Assembly (NCBI GenBank): GCA_963663135.2
Contig: CAXXRM010000001.1
Coordinates: 246,661 to 310,660 of the forward strand
From: Io17-Chloro-G2 sp963663135
GTDB taxonomy: Bacteria; Chloroflexota; Dehalococcoidia; Lucifugimonadales; UBA3495
DNA: 64,000 nt
Direction of reading: 5' to 3'
A program made the translations under genes and the position numbers. The notes beneath the pieces are model-generated. The model made no database searches. It saw only the letters and a list, made by a program, of their open reading frames with translations, and was not told the origin of the DNA. Shown here piece after piece: positions 18,908-27,327 of this stretch (positions are counted from its first letter, which is position 1; each line of letters opens with the position of its first letter).

Positions 18908-19360
18908 ATGACAATGCGGGATAAATTAGAGGACGACATTCGCCAGAGCATGCGCGACCGGAACCAAGCGCGGTTGGACGCCCTGCGGTTCTTGAAGAGT
19001 GCGGTGCAGGCCGCGGAGAAGAGCGGCGGTGAGTCTCTGGACGACGCCCGCATGTTGGACGTCGTTGCCAAACAGGTCAACGACCGCCGGGAAAGCATCC
19101 GGATGTTCCAGGAAGGCAACCGCACCGACTTGGTTGCCAAGGAGTCGGCCGAGTTGCAGGTCCTGGAAGAATATCTGCCGCCCCAAATGAGCCGAGAAGA
19201 GCTGGAATCGCTGATTCAAGAACTGGTTTCCCAGGTGGGCGCTACGTCCATCAGGGACAAGGGGAAATTGATGGGGCGGTTGATGCCGCAGGTAAAAGGC
19301 AAAGCCGACGGCGCAATTGTGAACGAACTGGCGACTCAAATCCTGGAATCCATGGGCTGA
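18908..19360 (+). CDS. GatB/YqeY domain-containing protein
   Basis: The 150-residue protein matches the YqeY family in length and pattern: MRDKLEDDIRQSMR at the start, RLDALRFLKSAVQAAE, VNDRRESIRMFQEG, QVLEEYLPPQMS and MGRLMPQVKGKADG near the end. The domain resembles the tRNA-binding tail domain of GatB (amidotransferase). The exact role is unresolved; it is thought to act with aminoacyl-tRNA. The start was set at the ATG giving the family length, and GGAAAG lies 10 bases upstream. purQ follows 75 bases later and may be in the same transcript. Confidence 0.9.
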   Translation: MTMRDKLEDDIRQSMRDRNQARLDALRFLKSAVQAAEKSGGESLDDARMLDVVAKQVNDRRESIRMFQEGNRTDLVAKESAELQVLEEYLPPQMSREELESLIQELVSQVGATSIRDKGKLMGRLMPQVKGKADGAIVNELATQILESMG

Positions 19361-19435
19361 GGGCCGCGAGCGGTATGTTGACCCATTTCCCAGGTTTCTC
19401 CTTCCGAACCTCCGGCCGGTGACCGAAGACCGGGT

Positions 19436-20131
19436 ATGCGTTTCGGCATTGTTGTTTTTCCCGGCACGTGGAGCGACGGTGACTGCTATCACCAGGTGGT
19501 CGACGTGTTGGGCTATGAGGCCGACTACGTATGGCATCGGGACCGGAACCTTCAGGGCTACGACTGCATAATCCTGCCCGGCGGGTTCTCCTACGGCGAC
19601 TACCTGCGTCCCGGGGCGGTGGCTGGTCTTTCCCCGGTTATGGAAGAGGTCCGGAGTTTCGCTAAGTCGGGCGGGCCAGTGATTGGAATATGCAACGGGT
19701 TCCAGGTTTTGTGTGAGGCAGGCCTCCTGCCGGGCGCATTGCTTCGCAACAGCCACCTTCAGTACCGGTGCCAGTGGACTAATCTCCGTACTGAGCGGGT
19801 GGACTACCCCTTTTCCGGCCGGTGTCAGGCCGGCCAGGTATTGCAAATTCCGGTCGGCCACGGGGAGGGCAACTATTTTGCCGACCCTGAGACCCTGTCC
19901 CGTCTTGAAGGGGAGGGCCGGGTGCTGTTCCGTTACTGCGATGCCTCCGGAGCGATAACCGAGGAGGCCAACCCCAATGGTGCGGCCAACAATATCGCCG
20001 GAATCACCGATGAGGGCGGCCGGGTCCTGGGTATGATGCCCCATCCGGAACGCAGCTGTGAGGAACTGCTGGGCAGCGCCGATGGCAACCTGATTCTCCA
20101 GTCCATCGCGGATAGCTGCTTACAGGCGTAA
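19436..20131 (+). CDS. purQ: Phosphoribosylformylglycinamidine synthase, glutaminase subunit
   Basis: PurQ releases ammonia from glutamine for PurL in purine synthesis. In 231 residues it has FPGTWSDGD at the start, GGFSYGDYLRPGA near 50, the nucleophile Cys86 in GICNGFQVL, and His203 with Glu205 in MMPHPER, a complete class I glutaminase triad. The length is normal for the separate subunit form. purL and purS are not in this window. The ribosome site is weak. Confidence 0.95.
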   Translation: MRFGIVVFPGTWSDGDCYHQVVDVLGYEADYVWHRDRNLQGYDCIILPGGFSYGDYLRPGAVAGLSPVMEEVRSFAKSGGPVIGICNGFQVLCEAGLLPGALLRNSHLQYRCQWTNLRTERVDYPFSGRCQAGQVLQIPVGHGEGNYFADPETLSRLEGEGRVLFRYCDASGAITEEANPNGAANNIAGITDEGGRVLGMMPHPERSCEELLGSADGNLILQSIADSCLQA

Positions 20132-20300
20132 CCCGCTCCAGCGGCGCGGCCGCGAATCGACCAAGGCAAACTCAACGCGTTGGTTGCTTGAATGTGGCTA
20201 CGGCCGCCCGTTTTGCCTTTGGCCAGCTATTGCTCCGCATAATGTGGCATAATTGCACGGCTATCCCAATGCGTTTTGAGATTTCCACAAAGGGGGGAAA

Positions 20301-20705
20301 ATGCCTGGAAAGATTAAGACCATCAAAATCAATCACGTAACCACCATGGTGAAAGATACCGCTCGGGCCATGAAATTCTACAATGATCTGGTTGGCATCA
20401 AGCAGATTCAGAGCCAGGTGGACAACCCGGCGATAACCTGGCTACAACTTGAAAGCGGGATAATGCTTCACCTGATCGAAACTCAAGAGGCGCCGGCGAA
20501 ACCACCCAACATTCACCACGCCTTTGAAGTTGAAGACTTTGAAGCCACCAAGGTGGTTCTCAGGGAAAACGGTTACGAGATTGACCGGGAAGGCGTGCGC
20601 TATGACGGTCAATGTTTCCTATTCATTTTCGACCCCGACGGCAACAGCGTGGAGTTCTGCACCTCGTCCGGCTATGCGCCGGCGCCACCCAGGCCAACCA
20701 CTTAA
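20301..20705 (+). CDS. VOC family protein
   Basis: A 134-residue vicinal oxygen chelate protein: INHVTTMVKDTARAMKFYNDLVGI, WLQLESGIMLHLIE, IHHAFEVEDFEATK and FIFDPDGNSVEFC. The metal-binding pattern (His12, Glu/His in the middle, Glu near the end) appears present. AAAGGGGGGAAA precedes the ATG, a strong site. It is clearly related to the VOC gene at 49019 (same WLQL and FxVxD layout), so the two are probably paralogues. The substrate is unknown. Confidence 0.87.
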   Translation: MPGKIKTIKINHVTTMVKDTARAMKFYNDLVGIKQIQSQVDNPAITWLQLESGIMLHLIETQEAPAKPPNIHHAFEVEDFEATKVVLRENGYEIDREGVRYDGQCFLFIFDPDGNSVEFCTSSGYAPAPPRPTT

Positions 20706-20747
20706 AGGGCCGAGCCTTACGTTGCTGCGCCCAGACAGGCAAATCCC

Positions 20748-21335
20748 TTGACCGACTCCCGGGAAGGAATGCGTAACGTTGCGCTGGTCGGTTTCATGGC
20801 CACCGGGAAGACCTGCGTGGGCCGAATCCTGGCGGAACGCCTGGGTTGGCCCTCGGTGGATGCCGACGAGGAGATTGAACGGAGGGCGGGAAAGACAATC
20901 CCGGATATTTTTCGGGATGAGGGCGAAGCGACCTTCCGCCAGTTGGAAGGCGAGGTCATACAAGACCTTTGCAACGGGTCCGGCCGGGTAATTGCCGCCG
21001 GTGGGGGAGCGTTCGTCGAAACCGAAAACCGGCAACGCCTGCTGTCGGGTTGCAGGGTAATATGCCTTGCGGCCAGGCCCGAAACCATTTTGGAACGCCT
21101 GGCACAGGCCCGACAAAGCTCGGATCCAAACACCGGCGGCGACAACGATGGCCGCCCCATGCTCGGTGGAGAAGACGTCCTGCGGTGGGTAACCGAGTTG
21201 CTGGCGCAAAGGACTGGAGCTTACGCCCTGGCCCATTACACGTTGGACACCGATGGCCTGACGCTGGAACAGGTGGCTGAACGGGCCCTGGAAATCTGCA
21301 GGCTGGATGATGAATCCTCGGAGGAGACGAAATGA
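20748..21335 (+). CDS. aroK: Shikimate kinase
   Basis: This enzyme phosphorylates shikimate with ATP in aromatic amino-acid synthesis. The 195 residues show Walker A GFMATGKT at 15-22, the substrate motif DADEEIERRAGKTIPDIF near 40, FRQLEGEV and the AAGGGAFV glycine loop near 83. The TTG start at 20748 is assumed; an ATG at 20769 is also possible but its GGAAGGA site is too close. The last bases overlap the start of aroB (ATGA), so the two are translationally coupled. Confidence 0.93.
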   Translation: MTDSREGMRNVALVGFMATGKTCVGRILAERLGWPSVDADEEIERRAGKTIPDIFRDEGEATFRQLEGEVIQDLCNGSGRVIAAGGGAFVETENRQRLLSGCRVICLAARPETILERLAQARQSSDPNTGGDNDGRPMLGGEDVLRWVTELLAQRTGAYALAHYTLDTDGLTLEQVAERALEICRLDDESSEETK

Positions 21336-22432
21336 CCGACCCGGACCTGGCGGCCACGGTCCATCATTCGGGAGGAAGCTATCCCGTTGTAGCCGGGTGG
21401 GGGTTGCTGGATACCCTGGGCGAACGGTTGATTGCCCTGGGTCTGGATAAACCGGCCTACATCCTGACCGATAGCAACGTTATGAACTCCCACGGCCGCC
21501 AGGCGCAGCGCTCGCTGGAGAAAAGCGGTATCCCGGCCCATTGCTTCGTCATCCCGGCGGGAGAACCCAGCAAGAGCTTCCAGCAGGCTCAGTCGGTCTA
21601 TGATTGGCTGCTTGGCCTGAAGGCGGAGCGGGGCCACGCCATCGTTGCGGTAGGCGGCGGAGTGGTTGGCGACCTGGCGGGGTTTGTGGCGGCCACTTTT
21701 CTGCGGGGTGTCCCCTTTGTGCAGGTTCCCACCAGTATGGCGGCCATGGTGGATGCCTCTATCGGGGGCAAAACGGCGGTTAACCTGCCCCAGGCCAAAA
21801 ACATGGTGGGTGCGTTTTACCAGCCGCTAGGGGTGTTTGCCGACGTTCGAGCCCTGTCTACGCTGGGCAAGCGGGAATTAGCGGAAGGCTGGGCCGAGGC
21901 CGTCAAGCACGGATTCATCACCGACCCTGCACTGGTGGACGTTTTCGAGGAGCATGCCGAAGCGTTGATGTCGGTGGAGCCGGAGATTTCCACGCTGGTC
22001 ATTCGCAGGAGCATGGCTATCAAGGCCGAAGTGGTCAGCCAGGACGAGCGTGAAACCCTGGGGGTGCGCATCCTTCTAAACTACGGCCACACTATCGGGC
22101 ATGCCTTGGAGTCATCCACCGAGTACGGGCGTTTTCTCCACGGCGAGGGGGTTTCCGTGGGTATGATGGGGGCCGGGGCCATTGCGCTGGGGATGGGCAT
22201 GATCGACAAGGAAGTGGTGGACCGGCAAGAGCGGCTGCTGAAAAGGTTTGGTTTGCCCGTCAAAGCGTCCGGGGTTCCGGTAGACAGTGTTTTCAGGGCA
22301 ATGTCGCTGGATAAGAAAACCGAGGGTGGAGCAAACCGGTGGGTCTTGCTGGAGAAGATCGGCCAAGCGGTGGTCCGCCGGGACGTACCCCGAGACCTCG
22401 TTGAGGCGACTGTCCGGAGCCTGACCGAGTAG
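21332..22432 (+). CDS. aroB: 3-dehydroquinate synthase
   Basis: AroB makes 3-dehydroquinate from DAHP with NAD and zinc. The 366 residues have VGGGVVGDLAGFVAATFLRG near 108, PTSMAAMVDASIGGKTAVN near 133, EAVKHGFITD near 190 and NYGHTIGHALE near 250, covering the NAD-binding and zinc-ligand regions. The start overlaps the aroK stop by four bases and has GGAGGAGACGAA upstream. It converges on the TauE permease gene with only 21 bases between stop codons. Confidence 0.96.
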   Translation: MTDPDLAATVHHSGGSYPVVAGWGLLDTLGERLIALGLDKPAYILTDSNVMNSHGRQAQRSLEKSGIPAHCFVIPAGEPSKSFQQAQSVYDWLLGLKAERGHAIVAVGGGVVGDLAGFVAATFLRGVPFVQVPTSMAAMVDASIGGKTAVNLPQAKNMVGAFYQPLGVFADVRALSTLGKRELAEGWAEAVKHGFITDPALVDVFEEHAEALMSVEPEISTLVIRRSMAIKAEVVSQDERETLGVRILLNYGHTIGHALESSTEYGRFLHGEGVSVGMMGAGAIALGMGMIDKEVVDRQERLLKRFGLPVKASGVPVDSVFRAMSLDKKTEGGANRWVLLEKIGQAVVRRDVPRDLVEATVRSLTE

Positions 22433-22453
22433 CATCGGCCCCGGGTTTCCCGC

Positions 22454-23512
22454 TTACCGGTCCGGAGTCTTCTCCGCGGGTTTCTGTAGCTTGGCCCGTA
22501 CCAACAGGCCGGCAATGACCAGGCAGATGGCCCCGCCAACTCCCAGCAGCAAAAATGTGGCTGCCGTAGCCAGCGATGGCGGGCCCGCGCCGGTGTTGGA
22601 AATCTGCTCCAATCCAACTCCCACGCAGCCGACCAGCACGGTAATGCCAAAGAGAAATCTAATGCGCTCCGGCGACACGAACCGGGTGGCGGTGGCGCCA
22701 AGTTGGGAGCCCAAAGACGCGGCGGTCAGCATCAAGACCACCATCACCAGGTCGACCTCTCGGGCATAGGCTTTAATAAATGCTCCCACGGAGCCGGTGA
22801 TAATGACCTGGAACAGGTCGGTCCCGATGGCAACCGTGGTCGGAACACCCACCACGAAAATGAGAATGGGCATCAGGATAGTGCCGCCGCCGGCTCCCAA
22901 AAGCCCGGCAAAGAGCCCCGCCAGGAATCCCACGCCGATGGGAACCAGCACCGATATTCTGGGAATTCTTGAAACTGGCAGGGCGATGTATAAGGGGATC
23001 CTGCCCAGCCGGGGTATCCCTATGAAGTCCGGCGTGAGCCTCAATGACTGTACTCGACGTGCCAGCCCGGCGGTGGACGTGGCCCCCCCTCCGGACGACG
23101 GTTGTCTCTGGACTCTCCAGGAATCGTAGAGGAGGAAGACGCCCAGCACTGCCAGGATCACCACGTAGATGTAGCGAATTGCCGACTCGGCTAACCCCGC
23201 GGCCTTCAACTCGGATATTATCCATTGGGCCACAAACAACGCCGGAATAGTGCCGCTGACCATGAATAGGCCCAGCTTGAAGTCCACGTTGCCCAGGCTA
23301 CGGTGCTTCATCGTGTTGATGATTGATGAACCCATGATCAGGGTGAGGCCTGTGCCCACCGCGATTGGGGCGGGAACGCCGAAGACCAACAGACCGCCGG
23401 TGACCAGGAAGCCGCCACCGACCCCAAAAAAACCGCTGAGAGTTCCCAGGATCAACCCGAGCAGCAGCAACAAGGCCGGGTTGAGAACCACGTCGGCATT
23501 GGGGAATAGCAT
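22454..23512 (-). CDS. TauE/SafE family membrane permease
   Basis: A 352-residue protein with eight or so hydrophobic segments and the family signature repeated in both halves: GTLSGFFGVGGGFLVTGGLLV near 22 and AGLFAGLLGAGGGTILMPILI near 205. A poorly conserved basic loop of about 50 residues, near 125-175, separates the halves. The family exports or imports sulfite, sulfoacetate, taurine-derived anions and similar compounds; the substrate here is not readable. A 61-residue membrane protein gene ends three bases upstream and is surely co-transcribed. Confidence 0.9.
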   Translation of the reverse strand: MLFPNADVVLNPALLLLLGLILGTLSGFFGVGGGFLVTGGLLVFGVPAPIAVGTGLTLIMGSSIINTMKHRSLGNVDFKLGLFMVSGTIPALFVAQWIISELKAAGLAESAIRYIYVVILAVLGVFLLYDSWRVQRQPSSGGGATSTAGLARRVQSLRLTPDFIGIPRLGRIPLYIALPVSRIPRISVLVPIGVGFLAGLFAGLLGAGGGTILMPILIFVVGVPTTVAIGTDLFQVIITGSVGAFIKAYAREVDLVMVVLMLTAASLGSQLGATATRFVSPERIRFLFGITVLVGCVGVGLEQISNTGAGPPSLATAATFLLLGVGGAICLVIAGLLVRAKLQKPAEKTPDR

Positions 23513-23514
23513 GA

Positions 23515-23700
23515 CTAGTCCTGGGGAGTCTCTTGGGAGCTTTCAGACCCGGGCGAAGGCCGTACCAGTCGGAATAAGCCTTCCCAAAACCAGTAAAGAA
23601 CAAACCCCGTCACCGCCACCACCGACATCACCAGCAAGGCCCATACCAAGGGATTTCCGGCGGCGGTCGCTCGTAGGAATTCGCTCAAGGATTCATACAT
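23515..23700 (-). CDS. Small single-pass membrane protein upstream of TauE
   Basis: A 61-residue protein with one membrane helix (VWALLVMSVVAVTGFVLYWF) between a short N-terminal part and a polar tail rich in Ser, Glu and Gln. Its stop codon is three bases before the permease start, so translation is coupled. It may be a small accessory subunit of the transporter. It is not a family I recognise. Confidence 0.7.
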   Translation of the reverse strand: MYESLSEFLRATAAGNPLVWALLVMSVVAVTGFVLYWFWEGLFRLVRPSPGSESSQETPQD

Positions 23701-23941
23701 GCCGCCGTCCCTTCCCAGGTCCCGGCCAACATCGGGGCGTTGCCGAACTCTCTGTGGCCGCGAGCATAGCGTAAAGGTTAGAGTATGGTGATGGATGACC
23801 GGCGCCGTTGTGGAAGCCGCGTTGAAATCGCTCCCGAGTCGCCGGAACGGCGCATTGATTTACCATGCCCCAATCCAAGATACTGCTGGGATACCGGCGT
23901 TTGACGCCGAATTGCGCTAGTCAGGATAACAGGTTGCTGTT

Positions 23942-25120
23942 TTGAACGCCCAATTCTCGTTCCGGTTACAACACGGCTCCAACGGCCCGCGAGCCGGCAT
24001 ACTTACAACTCCCCACGGAGAGGTGGCCACTCCGGTGTTCATGCCTGTGGGCACCCAGGCCAGCGTAAAGGCCTTGTCCCCGGACGAGGTCACCGCAGTG
24101 GGGGCCCAGATAATCCTGTCCAACGCCTATCACCTGTATCTACAGCCGGGCGTCAGGATGGTCCGTGACCTGGGTGGACTTCACCGGTTCATGGCCTGGC
24201 CGAAACCGATGCTCACCGACAGCGGCGGCTTCCAGGCATTCAGCATGGGAGCGCTTCGAAAAATTGACGACAACGGCATCAGGTTCCGTTCCCACATCGA
24301 CGGCTCGGAACACCGGTTCAACCCGGAACTGGCGATCATTAACCAAATAACCATCGGCGCCGACATCATCATGTGCCTGGACCAGTGCATTTCCTACGGG
24401 GCTGGAAGAGACCAGGTCCAGGAAGCAATGCGGCGTACCCACCGCTGGGCCCGGGAGTGCTATCAAGTATTCGCCGCGTCGGATGCCGCGGACACCCAGG
24501 CCTTGTTTGGTATCGTTCAAGGGGGAGCGTTCACCGACCTTCGGGAGGAATCTGCAGAGTTTATTACCTCAATCCCGTTCCCAGGGTACGCCATTGGTGG
24601 ACTGGCGGTGGGAGAGTCCAAAGAACAGATGCAGCAGATCACCGAGTGGGTCACGGCGCGGCTCCCCCGGGACAAGCCCAGGTACCTCATGGGTGTGGGA
24701 TCTCCCGAAGACCTGGTGGAAGGGGTTGCCCGCGGCGTGGATATGTTCGATTGCGTCCTGCCCACCAGGGTCGCCCGCAATGGGGCGCTGTTCACGCGGC
24801 AGGGCCGGGTCGACATTACCAAACGGCGCTTTTCGGAAGTGGACAGGCCTTTGGAAGAAGACTGTGATTGCTACACGTGCCGGAACTTCACCGCGGCCTA
24901 CCTGTGGCACCTGTTCAAGGCCAAGGAGTTGCTGGGGTTACGATTGGCCAGCATCCACAACCTGCGGTTTGTCATCCGGTTGATGGAAGAAATGCGCCTG
25001 GCGATCATCGATGGCACGTTCGAGCAGTTTCGGCGGGACTTCGCTGACGCCTACCGCCCTGCCGATTCCGCCGCGGGCCAGCAGCAGAAAGCGCGGTGGT
25101 TGCAGGCCCGGGGTGGCTAG
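23942..25120 (+). CDS. tgt: Queuine tRNA-ribosyltransferase
   Basis: Tgt exchanges guanine 34 for a queuosine precursor in tRNAs with GUN anticodons. The 392 residues show TPVFMPVGTQASVKAL near 31, the catalytic Asp region MLTDSGGFQAFS near 90, GGLAVGES near 219, DMFDCVLPTRVARNGALFT near 266, and the zinc site CDCYTC with a later His in LASIHNLRF. The length is standard. The start is a TTG with only a modest site; no earlier start is open. The stop codon overlaps that of the convergent MoaD-like gene. Confidence 0.95.
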   Translation: MNAQFSFRLQHGSNGPRAGILTTPHGEVATPVFMPVGTQASVKALSPDEVTAVGAQIILSNAYHLYLQPGVRMVRDLGGLHRFMAWPKPMLTDSGGFQAFSMGALRKIDDNGIRFRSHIDGSEHRFNPELAIINQITIGADIIMCLDQCISYGAGRDQVQEAMRRTHRWARECYQVFAASDAADTQALFGIVQGGAFTDLREESAEFITSIPFPGYAIGGLAVGESKEQMQQITEWVTARLPRDKPRYLMGVGSPEDLVEGVARGVDMFDCVLPTRVARNGALFTRQGRVDITKRRFSEVDRPLEEDCDCYTCRNFTAAYLWHLFKAKELLGLRLASIHNLRFVIRLMEEMRLAIIDGTFEQFRRDFADAYRPADSAAGQQQKARWLQARGG

Positions 25121-25392
25121 CCCCCGGCAACCGCTGGCACGATGCTAACTTCGTCGCCGGTTGCGGTGGAGGTTTCCAACCCCTGCAAAAACCTTACATC
25201 CTCGCCGTTCAGGTAAATGTTTACGAAGTAGCGGAGTTCCCCGTTTTCGTCTATCAGCCGTTCTTTCAGACCGGGATAACTAGACTCGAGCGAATCCACC
25301 ATGTCGGCCAGGGTGGACGATTCAACTTCTACCTTGTCTTGACCGTTGGTCATACGGCGCAATGGGGTGGGGATGCGTACCAGGACACTCAT
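25117..25392 (-). CDS. MoaD/ThiS family sulfur carrier protein
   Basis: A 91-residue ubiquitin-like protein ending in A-G-G, the tail that is adenylated and converted to a thiocarboxylate in this family. It has VRIPTPLRRMTNG, STLADMVDSLESSYPGLK and VNIYLNGEDVRFLQGLET, typical of the beta-grasp fold, and GDEVSIVPAVAGG at the end. It is the last gene of an operon with threonine synthase and a NIL-domain protein, which points to sulfur donation in homocysteine or cysteine synthesis rather than molybdopterin synthesis (inference). No MoeB-like activating enzyme is in the window. Confidence 0.88.
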   Translation of the reverse strand: MSVLVRIPTPLRRMTNGQDKVEVESSTLADMVDSLESSYPGLKERLIDENGELRYFVNIYLNGEDVRFLQGLETSTATGDEVSIVPAVAGG

Positions 25393-25460
25393 TGGGAGAA
25401 CTCCTACTCTGCTTTGGCCGGGGTTATCCCCCTGGTCTAACTAGGGGATGCGGGTTTGGC

Positions 25461-25703
25461 CTACCCGTCGATTACGTCTCCGCTTGCCGGATCAACCCGG
25501 ACGCCGGTGGAACTGACCCAATCCAAGCCCCGCTTGATCTCGGTTTCGTCACCATCCAACTCTAACACAACCCAGCCCATGTCTTCCTGGACGTCAGCCC
25601 GCCGGATGTTGGTGACAATCTTGAAGTCTCGGCCCAAGTTGTAGATTATCGGCTCTTTAACCAGGGAGCCTCGGAAAGTGAACTTGACCCGCTGCTTGCC
25701 CAT
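25461..25703 (-). CDS. NIL domain-containing protein
   Basis: An 80-residue protein consisting of one NIL domain, the ligand-binding fold found at the C-terminus of methionine ABC transporter ATPases and in methionine-related proteins. It has VKFTFRGSLVKEPIIYNLG, then NIRRADVQEDMGWVVLELDGD and a short end. The ATG at 25703 is preceded by AGGGGATGAGGGG. It lies between the threonine-synthase gene, five bases upstream, and the sulfur-carrier gene. It may bind methionine or homocysteine and sense or assist the pathway (inference). Confidence 0.87.
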   Translation of the reverse strand: MGKQRVKFTFRGSLVKEPIIYNLGRDFKIVTNIRRADVQEDMGWVVLELDGDETEIKRGLDWVSSTGVRVDPASGDVIDG

Positions 25704-25707
25704 CCCC

Positions 25708-26997
25708 TCATCCCCTGACCGCTTTTCTTTGCTGCATGGCGTCCTCAAATGACGTCATCGTGGGGCTAACCGATACGGGGTCAACCACGCTGTCAACGGC
25801 TTCCTGGGTCTTCAGCCCGTTGCCGGTGATGTAAACGACGGTAAGCTCATCAGGTTTTATGGCGCCGCTGTCGGCCAGGTTCTTCAGTCCGGAAACCACC
25901 ACGCCGCCAGCTGTTTCGGTGAAAATCCCCTCGGTTTCGGCCAGCAGCTTGATGCCTGCCACAATATCCTCTTCGGGCACTGCGTAGGCGCTCCCGCCGG
26001 AGTTGTTTATGACCCGGAGGGCGTAAATGCCATCGGCGGGGTTGCCGATGGCCAGGGACTTGGCCAGGCTGTCGGGCCGGACGGGCCGGATATGTGCTTG
26101 TCCCGACTCCCAGGCGGTGACTATGGGGGAGCACCCCGCCGCCTGGGTCATGTGCATCTTGGTCATTACGGCCGGATGGTGGGCGGTGTTCTGGTCGGCC
26201 CCGAAGGATGCGGGGTCGACTCCGTCCAACAGGCCCAGGCAGGCCAGTTCGTTAAATCCCTTCCATATTTTGGTGAACATGGCGCCCGATGCGGAAGGTA
26301 TGACCACGTGGTCGGGAATCCGCCAGTCCAACTGCTCGGCTACCTCGTAAGCCAGGGTCTTGCTTCCCTCGGCGTAGAAGGGGCGCATGTTGATATTGAC
26401 GAACGCCCAGTGATAGTTGTCGGCGATCTCGCTACACAGGCGGTTTACTTCGTCGTAGGTGCCGTCAACCGAGACGAGCGTTGGCCCGTAGATGGCTGCC
26501 CCAATGATTTTCCCCCGTTCCAGGTCGGAAGGAATGAACACCACTGCCTCCACCCCGGCGCGGGCGGCGTGGGCGGCGACGCTGCACGCCAGGTTGCCGG
26601 TGGATGCGCAAGCCAGGGTTTTGAACCCGAATTCAACCGCCTTGGTGGCGGCTACGGAGACCACACGGTCTTTGAACGAGAAAGAGGGGTTTACACTGTC
26701 ATTCTTTATGTAGAGGTTCCGGAGTCCCAGGCGCTTGCCCAAGCCCCGCGACTTGATCAACGGGGTGAACCCGGCCATGATGTCCACCGGGTCATCAGAC
26801 TCGGCGGGCAACAGATCCCGGTACCTCCAGATGCTTAAGGGCCCTTCGGAGAAGCGTTGGTGGCTTACAACCTCGGAAATGGTGGCGTAGTCGTAGACTA
26901 CCTCCAGAGGTCCGAAGCAATATTCGCAGGCGTTTAATGCTTCAGGCGGGTACTCGCGGGCACACTCTCGACACTTTAATCCGTTAACAAATGCCAC
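25708..26997 (-). CDS. thrC: Threonine synthase-type PLP enzyme
   Basis: Threonine synthase turns O-phosphohomoserine into threonine. This 429-residue enzyme has an N-terminal zinc ribbon (Cys9, Cys12, Cys24, Cys27), the PLP lysine Lys109 in NPSFSFKDRVV, a phosphate-binding STGNLACSVAAHA stretch near 128, and VIPSASGAMFTKIWKGFNEL near 230. Distant relatives use the same substrate with a sulfur donor. Its tight operon with a NIL protein and a thiocarboxylate-type carrier raises the chance that it, or a variant of it, makes homocysteine. The start is GTG with GGAGGA nine bases upstream. Confidence 0.88.
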   Translation of the reverse strand: MAFVNGLKCRECAREYPPEALNACEYCFGPLEVVYDYATISEVVSHQRFSEGPLSIWRYRDLLPAESDDPVDIMAGFTPLIKSRGLGKRLGLRNLYIKNDSVNPSFSFKDRVVSVAATKAVEFGFKTLACASTGNLACSVAAHAARAGVEAVVFIPSDLERGKIIGAAIYGPTLVSVDGTYDEVNRLCSEIADNYHWAFVNINMRPFYAEGSKTLAYEVAEQLDWRIPDHVVIPSASGAMFTKIWKGFNELACLGLLDGVDPASFGADQNTAHHPAVMTKMHMTQAAGCSPIVTAWESGQAHIRPVRPDSLAKSLAIGNPADGIYALRVINNSGGSAYAVPEEDIVAGIKLLAETEGIFTETAGGVVVSGLKNLADSGAIKPDELTVVYITGNGLKTQEAVDSVVDPVSVSPTMTSFEDAMQQRKAVRG

Positions 26998-27080
26998 TGG
27001 GGGGGGGTCCTCCGTACATCAACCGCCAGGTGTAGACGGGATTTCGTTGGGCGGTTTCGCCTGGGGCTAGGCTGGGGGCG

Positions 27081-27109
27081 ATGTTATCAAAGGGCCTACA
27101 GGTTGTCAA
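27081..27109 (-). promoter_or_regulatory. Promoter of the threonine-synthase operon
   Basis: On the minus strand a perfect TTGACA -35 (27104-27109) and a TAACAT -10 (27081-27086) are 17 bases apart, 84 bases before the GTG start. No T-box or known riboswitch was seen in the leader. Confidence 0.5.
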
Positions 27110-27213
27110 CAACGCCAGCCTCGTTTCAGCTACGATTGTGGGGTATCGGGATGGTCCTGGCAACCGCCGGATTCGTCGCGGTTTGGTACGGTAAAGTAGG
27201 GCGTCAAATGGGA

Positions 27214-27222
27214 TGATATAAT
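27214..27222 (+). promoter_or_regulatory. Extended -10 promoter of nhaA
   Basis: TGA followed by a perfect TATAAT is 106 bases before the nhaA start. No -35 is evident, which fits an extended -10 promoter. Confidence 0.5.
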
Positions 27223-27327
27223 CGCCCGATTGCCAGACATTCCACGAAATCGTGGCCGGTCTAAAACCCTACTTGGGGTAGCGGGACGAGCCGGCTTCAC
27301 ACCCCGGTTTCAAGTCTAGGAGTTGGC

